A DNA stretch of 64,000 nucleotides from assembly GCA_030674185.1 (NCBI GenBank), contig JAPXFY010000026.1, forward strand, positions 43,704,132-43,768,131, written 5' to 3'. A program made the position numbers and the translations under genes. Within the stretch, counting starts at the first letter, position 1, and each line of letters opens with the position of its first letter. The notes beneath the pieces are model-generated. The model saw only the letters and a list, made by a program, of their open reading frames with translations, was not told where the DNA came from and did no database searches. Of the stretch, positions 55,975-64,000 are shown piece by piece. The DNA is from Monoplex corrugatus (taxonomy: Eukaryota > Mollusca > Gastropoda > Littorinimorpha > Ranellidae).

Positions 55975-56515
55975 GCTTTAGGTCTTTTCGGCTTGTGAGT
56001 GAAACCATCTGGTGTCATGGTGGCAATATGGTGTTATGGTATTACGGATTAACCCCAGTTTCTGGGGCCGCTGCGGATAATATTGTTCTTCGCGTCGTTT
56101 TGGCTTGTGAGTGTTATAGTGATGTTACGCGCTCGTATGGTGGTGTTATGGGGTTACATATATACATGTAGCTGGCTTTCCGGGCCAGCTGTGGATAATA
56201 AATCGTTCTTGGCGTCTTTTCGGCTTGTGAGCGTTACAGTGATGTTATGGTGATGTCATGGGGTTAAAGGTGTATCTGACTTTCTGGGGCAGCTGCGGAT
56301 AATAAATTGTTCTTGGCGTCTTTTCGGCTTGTGAGCGTTACAGTGATGTTATGGTGATGTCATGGGGTTAAAGATGTATCTGACTTTCTGGGGCAGCTGC
56401 GGATAATAAATTGTTCTTGGCGTCTTTTCGGCTTGTGAGCGTTACAGTAATGTTATGGGTGGTGTTATGGGGTTAAAGATATAGCTGGTTTTCTGAGGCA
56501 GCTACAGATAATGAA
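55975..56515. repeat. 104-bp tandem repeat (~5 copies)
   Basis: The unit holds CTTTTCGGCTTGTGAGCGTT, ACAGTGATGTTATGGTGATG, TCATGGGGTTAAAGATGTAT, CTGACTTTCTGGGGCAGCTG and CGGATAATAAATTGTTCTTG. The middle copies are almost identical and the outer ones diverged. Confidence 0.88.
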
Positions 56516-56542
56516 ATTGTTCTTTGTGTTCTGTGCGCGCGC

Positions 56543-56628
<86 letters not shown>
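56543..56628. repeat. (TG)n microsatellite
   Basis: Pure TG of about 42 units after GCGCGCGC. Confidence 0.95.
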
Positions 56629-56630
<2 letters not shown>

Positions 56631-57305
56631 CTTTGTTCGTTTGGTTTTAGTTTTTGGTTTTTGTTCTTGCTTTTTAATTTATGCTTTTCCCCCTTCTTTT
56701 CCTTTGTTCGCACAACCGTAATCCGTTTATAGTATATCTTCATCAGTATTAGTTCTCCACTTTTGATCAATCTATTTTGGTCTTGTGTTTGTATGATTAC
56801 TAGACTTGATGCTACACTACTGTCTTTGCGTTCTGACGCGATCTCAATTTCCAAGTCTCTCTCTCTCTCTGTCCCCTTCTTTCTCTCTTTACGCTCATTC
56901 TCTTCTCTTCTTGATACAATAGTTTTGCATCATTTTGGTATGTTAAGCTGATTTAGTGTATTTGTGTTAATGTATACCTTTTACGGGCGAGGGTTCGATA
57001 CATAAAGAGAAATATTACACTGTTTCTTCCATTACCCTCGAATAACAAAAACGCTCTCTCGTCCTCCTCCTCCCTCCATGTCTCCTTTTCTCTAACCACC
57101 CATCCCCCACCCCCAGGCTGTATTTCAGGCTGTAAGTAGAAAAGACTTATAGGCCACTCTGGCTGTGGGTTGATTAAGTTCTGTCATCACTGCTTAAGTC
57201 CTAGGGCAATGTACGTGGAGACGGGAGATTAATACCTGTGTAAAGGTGTACAAGATTTATGTACTTAACCTTCACGTTTGTGATCCATGTTTCTTCATGC
57301 ACACC
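56629..57305. other. non-coding, no feature recognised
   Basis: T-rich and mixed sequence, no family match. Confidence 0.4.
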
Positions 57306-57600
57306 TGTATTACGTGCAAAGGATGAGGGAATGAAAGGGTTAATTTTTTTGCTCTGGTATCTTGTGGGTGACTGGTAATAGAGTGACGGAGGAAAAGGGT
57401 TAAGTTTTTGCTTTGCCATCATGGCTGATAGTACAGGAAGCTGGTAGACTGGGTGGGAGCCAAAGGATTAAAGGGTTTTTCTGTTTGTTTATTGTTTTGT
57501 TTTGTTTGTTTTGTTTGTTTATGTTGTTTTTAGCTATCGTGCCTGGTACCGCAGGAAACTAGTGGATAGGGTGAGGGAGTCAAACCGTTGGGTATGAATG
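57306..57600. mobile_element. MITE family G, decayed right arms
   Basis: Three arm-like stretches in one direction: GATGAGGGAATGAAAGGGTTAA, in two parts GATGAGGGAATG and AAAGGGTTAA; GGAGGAAAAGGGTTAAGTTT; GCAGGAAACTAGTGGATAGG with GTGAGGGAGTCAAACCG. A T-rich (TTTG)n insertion separates the last one. Confidence 0.55.
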
Positions 57601-57949
57601 TGGCGCTCTTCTGTGAATGTCCTTTCTGAGAACCTGCATTCAAACAATATTAGTTTACCTCATGGATTAAGAACAAATGTCAGTTTTCTTCACGAGTATG
57701 GGCAATCCAATGTTACTTTACTTTGTGACTATGTATCTCGAGGAAATACCAGTTTGCTTCATAAATGTATACACCAAATACTACTTTGAATGTTCACACC
57801 AATACTGTTTTGTTTTATTAACAGGCCCATTTTGGAAGACCTTGAAATATTTTTCTTTTTCTTTACGAATAAGTACCTTTAAAGTATGTGTACATACCTA
57901 GCTTTTAGCTAGCTCCTTTGGAGGAGGGAAGCGAGCGTGTGTACGTGCG
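57601..57949. other. non-coding, no feature recognised
   Basis: No ORF or repeat match. Confidence 0.4.
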
Positions 57950-58205
<256 letters not shown>

Positions 58206-58689
58206 GTCTTTCTGACTGGAGAATGAAAGTGTGTGAACAGGATTTTGCCAACTCTCTCAGCGTGAGTTTGGCACTTTTTTTTTTTATTACTGCCGATTTA
58301 TGACGTGTTCTTTAATCGATCACTGCCTTCCTTCTTTTTTATGCTTTATCCACGTATGTTCGTAGAGGACATATATTGCTTTGAAAATAAAGAGGTATAA
58401 CCAGAACCATGGAGCTGCAAAAGGTTTTGGGGGTCGATGGGTGGGAGAGAGTATGTCTTGGTGGATAGTGGTGGTGCAATTATGGAACGGTGGGTCTATA
58501 TAACGCCTGGGTCGCTTGATAGCCAGTGCTGATCGCGCCGGTGATCTCTGCTTTTTAGAATGTCAATTTCGCGTCGTATGTCTAGACTTATGATGATTTA
58601 TGCATTTTCAGGTGATGTGATCAATCACACACAGCTTCTGTGGGGTGTTGCATCTTTCACCGCTTTCGCCTGATCCATTACGACTCCAA

Positions 58690-59045
58690 AGGAACATCCC
58701 TTCTTACAACAGTGACGCCACAAGAACATCTTTCATATGTATGGTGACATCAAGAGAACAGCTTCCACTTCTACAGTAACGTCGCAAGACAAACTTCATC
58801 TTCACAGTGACGTTCCAAACACGGCTTTCATCTCCTCTGTGACGTCACAAGAACACCCTCTATTTCTAAAGTGACGTCATAAGACTATCGACACTGACGT
58901 CACGAGTCCACCCTTATCTCTACAGTGACGTCACAAAAGCATCGTTCATCTTTATAGGTACGTTACAAAGAATGTCACATCACAAGAACATCTTTCGTCT
59001 CAATAGTGACATTACGAATACATCCTCTATTTCTAAAGAGACATC
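58690..59045. repeat. ~33-bp tandem repeat with CRE-type TGACGTCA sites
   Basis: About ten degenerate units contain GTGACGTCACAAGAACA and CTCTATTTCTAAA. TGACGTCA is perfect at 58840, 58872, 58895 and 58926, with one- or two-base variants at the other units. The TGACGTCA palindrome is the consensus site of CREB/ATF bZIP factors; whether it binds anything here is unknown. Confidence 0.75.
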
Positions 59046-59389
59046 GAATGAACATTTTTCAATTATCGGCAGTTTGATAAATTTTGGACTAAAGCTGTCA
59101 ATGAAGATTCACAGATATTCACTTTTCAATCTCCCCTCCCCTACCTTCCCCCCCCCCTTTTTTTAAATATTTTTATTATTACTATTATTAAAAGGGAGCT
59201 TGGTCCATGTCACCACAGAAAGAGAGAGAGAGTGTCTATCTGTCTGTCTGTCTGCACGCAGCGCGCGTGAGTGTATGTGTGCGTGCGTGGCAATGTGCAT
59301 GCGTGTGGTTGTATGCACGCGTGTGCATGTAAACAATATTTTTTCAGTTCTTTATGAGTGGATTTTTACCCAGTGGTAGGCAAAAACCC

Positions 59390-59670
59390 GTGGACTGCTG
59401 AGAAGTTGTGAAAACACAGGTTTGGAAGGCAAAGCTTCAATGTCGAAGTCACATGGACCAAAAAAGTGTCTAAATCAGCACTTTTGCAGAAAGATGTGTG
59501 AATAGCAATTTCTAAGCAACTTCCGACAAAGTCTGAAATCTGCTTTCACTGATGTGATAATCTAACACTGTCCACAATTCTTGTCGAGGTTTAACTGAAG
59601 CTTCATCAAGGTCACAGTAAATCTGGAAAGAACGAAGTGATATTTCTTGTGTGTAAGAAAGGAATTTGTT
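59390..59670 (+). repeat. repeat family H, near full length
   Basis: GGACTGCTGAGAAGTTGTGA, TCACATGGACCAAAAAAGTG, AATCAGCACTTTTGCAGAAA, CAACTTCCGACAAAGTCTG and CATCAAGGTCACAGTAAATC follow the H order at 52520. Confidence 0.6.
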
Positions 59671-60065
59671 AGAATCACCTGACCATCTTGTTTAGGGTTG
59701 TATGACACTTTCATCAGTTTCCAAATGTCAAGATAAGCTCTGTTATTAGCAGATCAACAATACCTCTTTCCCTCTGTTTGTGTAGGTCTTTTTGTACACT
59801 GTATGTAGTCTGCGTTGATCGCTTGGTATGTCTTGTGCGTGAGTGCGCTTTGATTTGAATTATCAATATCTGAGGCCATACAAATATGATAATTATTATC
59901 ATTGTTAAGATCATGAATCAATTTGGCTGCCGCTTCTTCCTAATCTCCAACATACATGGTACCTACCTAATTCATCTTCGACTCGAGTTAGTGCAGTGAT
60001 TTTTCATAACAACAGAGTGTGAAACTTTGCGTATGACCAGTATATGCTAGCTGACTAGTATGTGC

Positions 60066-60315
60066 TAGCTGACTGGTTCACTGGACAGAGCCGTTAACTC
60101 AACATCTGATATCATGAGTTCAGTCCCAGCCCAGAGCATTAAAAACTAGCATGCTTGCTGTCCATCTTAATGTCCTCCATCATCCTGGTGGTGTCAGTTC
60201 TGTGTTTCACAGGTCGCTTCGCTCCCCCCCCCCCCCTTCTCCATTTCAAGACCTTGCTAGCGCATAGGGTTTTACACATGTTGTGAATCCCTCCCGATCG
60301 AACTTCAAACAAAAT
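60066..60315 (+). repeat. SINE family B, near full length
   Basis: The head is TGACTGGTTCACTGGACAGA with GAGTTCAGTCCC. The middle is CTGGTGGTGTCAGTTCTG, followed by a C run and the end TTTCAAGACCTTGCTAGCGC. The 3' block is altered. Confidence 0.7.
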
Positions 60316-60419
60316 CAACAACAAGTAATCAGCTTACTTCTCTGATGTTTCGTTAAGCTGGAGTGTAATTATTAGTCTGTTGATTTTGTCCTGAATGTTT
60401 TGACTTTTGTTTCTTTGCT

Positions 60420-60660
60420 CTTGTGTGCTCGCTCGCGCGCGCGCGCGCGTGTGTGTACGTGCGTGTGTGTGTATGTGTGTGTATTTGTCTGTCTGTCTGT
60501 GCATACATACCATATATACCCATATGCACTCACACATTATGATATGTATATGTACCTGTGTGTGTCAGTGAGCGAGCTCACGCACGCGTGTGTCTGTCTT
60601 TGGTGTGTTATTTTATATATATTATTATATGTGTGTGGGGTGTGTGTGTGTGTGGTGTGT

Positions 60661-60723
<63 letters not shown>

Positions 60724-60880
60724 GTGCGCTTTACAAAGGGTAGTCGGCCTCTCTCTCTCTCTCTCTCGCCCCCCCTTTGACTCTGTATGTGTGTGTGTGT
60801 ATTTGTGTGTGTGTATTTGTGTGTGTGTGTGGTGTGTGCACGCGCGCGCGCGCGCGCGTGTGTGTGTCTGTTTGTTTACA
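60420..60880. repeat. TG, GCGCGC and CT tracts
   Basis: GC/TG 60430-60500, TG 60632-60730, CT 60750-60768, TG and GCGCGCGC 60788-60870. Confidence 0.92.
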
Positions 60881-61004
60881 CACCAGGGAAACATCGTATT
60901 CTCTCTCTGAGTAGACCTTTCTAGCCTGTCACAAATTTACACCGTGATTCTATTCCCTATTTCAACAACATAAAACTCTGTGAATCTATCTATCTATCTT
61001 TCAG

Positions 61005-61065
61005 GCGCTTGTGAATCCCAGGTGTTCTCAGCCAGACAGTCTTAGACCTCTCACCACCCGTCACG
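61005..61065 (+). other. 5' UTR part of the exon of the 61-kb gene
   Basis: ATCTATCTTTCAG before 61005 is a good splice acceptor, preceded by a pyrimidine-rich CTAT repeat. The exon begins GCGCTTGTGAATCC and reaches the first ATG at 61066. An upstream non-coding exon is implied but not found. Confidence 0.5.
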
Positions 61066-62365
61066 ATGTCCTTGCTGTTGCTGAAGACCCGCGACCTGAC
61101 GTGGCAGGACCACACGCTGAACACAGAGGTGATGCTGGCCCCGGCCAGGTCAGGTCTGCTGCTCAACAAGCACAAGACCCTGGGCGCCAAATGCCAAATG
61201 GACAAACAGCTCTACGAACGACAGCGCGCCCAGTGCATCAAAGACTTCCTCTCCTCCCGCCGACTCATCGACCGCCAGCGCCAGAAGCTGATCCAGAGGC
61301 AGCGCGAGCTCCGCACTAAGCAACCACGCGTCATGTCGGCCGCTCCTGCCAAACCCCCTGCCGCCACCGATGACGTCACACCCGCTGTGACGTTAAAGGA
61401 GCGCAGCGCGTCAGCACCCGGAGGTACGCGCCTGCACATGCAAAAAGGCCTTCCGGCCATTTACATAGACACGGGCACGGTGTCTCCCGACCCCAGCGAC
61501 TCCTCCAGCTTCTTTGTCACCGAGATGAACGACACCCCCGCCACCACCCCTCTCCCCACCTTCGCCGTCCCCTCCCGCATCACTATGTCCTCCACCCCCC
61601 TCAACACACGCTCAGCGCCTGGCAGAACCTCGCTGCGTAACCGCACCCCTCCCCGAAACATAACGCCCACCCGGAACCAGACACCCACCCGGAACCACAC
61701 CCCTACCCGTAACCAGACTCCTACCCGTAACAGACGCCCACCCCCACCACCCGAAACAAAACCCCCACAAGGAATCAGACCCCCACCCACGACAAAGGCA
61801 GCAGGAACTCGGGACCTTTCGGAAGACCGCAAAGGAGATCCTCATCCTTGTTCGAAACCGACAGAAAGCCTGATCAGACGGCACAGAAGTCTGATACCAA
61901 GCCCTCCCTAAGCGTCAGGTTCGTAGACTCTCCACCTGAGAAAAAAGAAGAACCAGAGATCAAAAAGGAGAAAGACAAGGATCAACTGAGGGACCCGGCC
62001 TTGTCAGCCAAGGTCCGCGCATTTATTGATGACATCGACCAGTTCACCACAGCCCGGCGCTTGGGCAAGACCCCAAGAAGAAACCGGAATTATATCCCGG
62101 GTCAGGATCGCCTGGAAAGCAGGAAGATCAGACACCGCTGGTGGCCAAGCGCTACAACACGTGGAACTTGGACCAAGATGCGCTCATGTCCGCCTTCGAG
62201 CAGTTCTGCAACGTGCAGACCCCTGAGGAGCTGACACGCGCCATGAGGCTGGCCGCTAAACTCAAGGCCAACATCAAGGTCACGCGCAACCAGTCCATCA
62301 TCCCGTCCGTCGCCACGTTCAAGGCTACACGGACCTTTAAGAATCTCTTGAATAGACAGACGTAA
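61066..62365 (+). CDS. unrecognised basic protein, single coding exon with two apparent 1-bp frameshifts
   Basis: I do not recognise the family. The start at 61066 (MSLLLLKTRDLTWQ) follows a splice acceptor and opens a GC-rich frame unlike the AT-rich surroundings. Residues about 38-90 are highly charged and Gln/Arg/Lys-rich (RQRAQCIKDFLSSRR), likely helical or coiled-coil. A low-complexity Pro/Ala/Thr stretch follows. Near residues 188-226 a six-residue motif repeats about six times (TPTRNQ, TPTRNH, TPPRNI). Coding then moves one frame near 61740 inside this repeat and again near 62070. The later segments still look coding (SLSVRFVDSPPEKKEE; KVRAFIDDIDQFTTARR; YNTWNLDQDALMSAFEQFC) and end at TAA 62363-62365. 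Each shift is explained by one missing base in repetitive or C-rich sequence, so an assembly error is as likely as a real mutation. There is no signal peptide or membrane segment. The repeats suggest an intrinsically disordered, possibly cytoskeletal or nuclear protein, a guess only. Confidence 0.72.
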
Positions 62366-62444
62366 ACCCTGACCGACTCTGGTAGACGTGTAGATAAAAA
62401 CATCCTGATTAGTAGATATATACTCTTTTCAACTGATTATAGAT

Positions 62445-62512
62445 TTACACACACACATATATACATATATATACATATATATATATATATATGTGTGTGT
62501 GTATGTATGTAT

Positions 62513-62562
<50 letters not shown>

Positions 62563-62649
62563 GTATGAATATATATACATGTATATATATATGTATATAA
62601 TATATGTATGTATGTGTGTATACATATGTGCATATACATATATATACAT

Positions 62650-62692
<43 letters not shown>

Positions 62693-62785
62693 TATAATTA
62701 TTATATATATATATATATAATTATATATATATATATATAATTATATATATGTATATATATATAATTATATATATGTATATATATA

Positions 62786-62825
<40 letters not shown>
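62445..62825. repeat. (AT)n/(ATAC)n compound tract with 21-22 bp higher unit
   Basis: TA repeats with CATA interruptions to 62680. Then a unit of ATAATTATATATAT plus GTATATAT recurs four to five times at 62690-62800. The whole is self-complementary. Confidence 0.92.
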
Positions 62826-62827
<2 letters not shown>

Positions 62828-62859
62828 TTGACTGGTTACAGACATGTCTCCTGACTGGT

Positions 62860-63410
62860 AAACTCTTCTAAGTATACATGTACTGGTAACCTCTATTGTT
62901 TAGACATGTAAATCCTGGCTGTCCGATTCCCTCGTATAGACAGGCATAAAACCTAACAGACTCTCCCACAGCTATAGATTGTGACCGATACTCCTTTGTA
63001 TGGACAGATATGAATACTGACAAGTAAAAATTGTGACCGATACTCTTGTATGGACAGATATGATGAATATTCACAAGTAAACTCCCGACATAAATCCTGA
63101 TTGGAATACACTCTTCAATAAACAGATATAAATCCTGACTGGAATACACTCTTCAATAAACAGATATAAATCCTGACTGGAATACACTTCAATAAACAGA
63201 TATAAATATTGACTGGAATACACTTCAATAAACACATATAAATCCTGATTGGAATACGCTCTTCAATTCACAGATATAAATCCTGGCTGGAATACACACT
63301 TCAATAAACAGATAAAAATCCTGACTGGAATACGCTCTTCAATACAGATATAAATCCTGACCGGAATACACTGTTCAATAAACAGACATGAATCCTGACT
63401 GGCAGTCTCC
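62860..63410. repeat. ~36-bp tandem repeat with AATAAA in many units
   Basis: The unit reads CTTCAATAAACAGATATAAA then TCCTGACTGGAATACA. It is clean from 63105 to 63400 (about nine units) and more diverged from 62820. AATAAA occurs in at least six units (about 63116, 63154, 63190, 63226, 63301, 63375). It lies 0.7 kb after the stop of the 61-kb gene. Confidence 0.85.
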
Positions 63411-63637
63411 ACTCAACAGGTAATAGTTACTATGTTCATGAACAGACACAGACACTTCATGAACAAGTCATAAATTCAGATGAAGGAAGGGGAAGGGAAC
63501 AGGATCTATGAAACACTAATAATCCCCAGATTGGAGCAGGTGGACACACATCGGAGAAAAATCAGAACACTAAATAAATGATAAAATAAATTTCTTTTAA
63601 ATCAGACGAAAAAGATTCAAATACCATTCATGCTGTT
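63411..63637. other. non-coding, no feature recognised
   Basis: GGAAGGGGAAGGGAACAGGA and CTATGAAACACTAATAATCC resemble antisense SINE B middle sequence but are too short to call. Confidence 0.35.
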
Positions 63638-63639
63638 AA

Positions 63640-63674
<35 letters not shown>

Positions 63675-63675
63675 T
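63638..63675. repeat. (CAA)n microsatellite
   Basis: Twelve or so CAA units. The remainder to 63920 is AT-rich non-coding. Confidence 0.9.
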
Positions 63676-63924
63676 AAAAACCAACAACGAATGTTTTTCC
63701 ATGGTATCTCGTACACCATTCGCTACGATTTTTTGCCCTTATGAATACATGATTATACAAGAACAAACTGTTGTTATTTATCTGTTGTTATTGTTAACTT
63801 ATTTAAGGCCATTCATTTGGTTTGTTGCGTCTGATTATGACAGTACAAAGATGTACGAATACAAAGAATGTTGCTTTCCATGTTTTGCAGTTAAGATATA
63901 TTCAACTTCGTACATTTTTTCCTG

Positions 63925-64000
63925 CGTGTGTGTTTGTGTACGTTGTGTGTGTGCGTGTGTGTATGTGTGTACATGTGCGTGTGTGTGTGTGTATGAGCAC
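63925..64000. repeat. (TG)n tract running to the window edge
   Basis: TG with CG and TATG interruptions. Confidence 0.85.

Noticed and set aside
61212..61884. Minus-strand ORFs over the 61-kb gene
   Set aside because: They are antisense shadows; the plus frame has the acceptor, start and consistent composition.

Overview
This is a eukaryotic nuclear window, and very probably from an animal. It has intron-split exons with GT/AG borders, a nuclear-type tRNA-Arg gene with a Pol III T-run terminator, non-LTR, Penelope-like and Tc1-like elements, tRNA-headed SINEs and an extreme load of (TG)n, (GATA)n and (AT)n microsatellites. The mix (RTE, RNase H-bearing LINE, Penelope with GIY-YIG, MITEs, long TG tracts) fits a marine lophotrochozoan, most likely a mollusc. 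That placement is inference; no marker gene proves it. There are no prokaryotic operons, ribosome binding sites or CRISPR arrays.

Host genes are sparse. (1) 5819-10448 (+): the 3' part of a secreted WAP (four-disulfide core) protein gene, with one symmetric phase 1-1 exon (5819-6043) and a probable terminal exon (10219-10448). The intron starts with an ~18-copy minisatellite grown out of the splice donor. It ends with a (TG)n tract flush against the acceptor and holds an intact retroposon, an RTE fragment and a MITE. (2) 33447-33519 (-): tRNA-Arg(TCT), intronless. (3) 61005-62365 (+): the coding exon of an unrecognised basic protein with a coiled-coil-like N-terminus and six-residue TPTRNQ-type repeats, read through two apparent 1-bp frameshifts.

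Mobile elements make up most of the rest. There is one Tc1 transposase ORF that looks intact (53181-54209, -; DD34E). A 5'-truncated LINE carries an uninterrupted RT-to-RNase H frame between two (CA)n tracts (26939-28696). A Penelope-like pseudogene lies at 21866-22825. There are four RTE-type 3' fragments, two short LINE insertions with target-site duplications (3724-4304, 4392-4768), and decayed LINE fragments at 18060-18690 and 20860-21010. Families named here by letter are: A, a ~540-560 bp retroposon with (AAC/AAT)n tail and 10-13 bp duplications; B and C, tRNA-headed SINEs; D, RTE; G, a TTAA-bordered nested-palindrome MITE; H, I and J, unclassified dispersed repeats.

Tandem arrays are a second theme: ~64 bp (6044-7310), 43 bp (12868-14325), 67/69 bp (16085-17935), 58 bp (23760-24670), 46 bp (24673-25818), 24 bp (34606-34800), 104 bp (55975-56515), ~33 bp with TGACGTCA sites (58690-59045) and ~36 bp (62860-63410). 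Two of them have a visible origin: the 64-bp array comes from an exon/intron border and the 46-bp array from one arm of a MITE. Elements nest (A in C, G in J, A in an inverted-repeat element), so relative insertion order can be read. I see no clearly new protein system. The most unusual material is how these repeats arise and where they sit.
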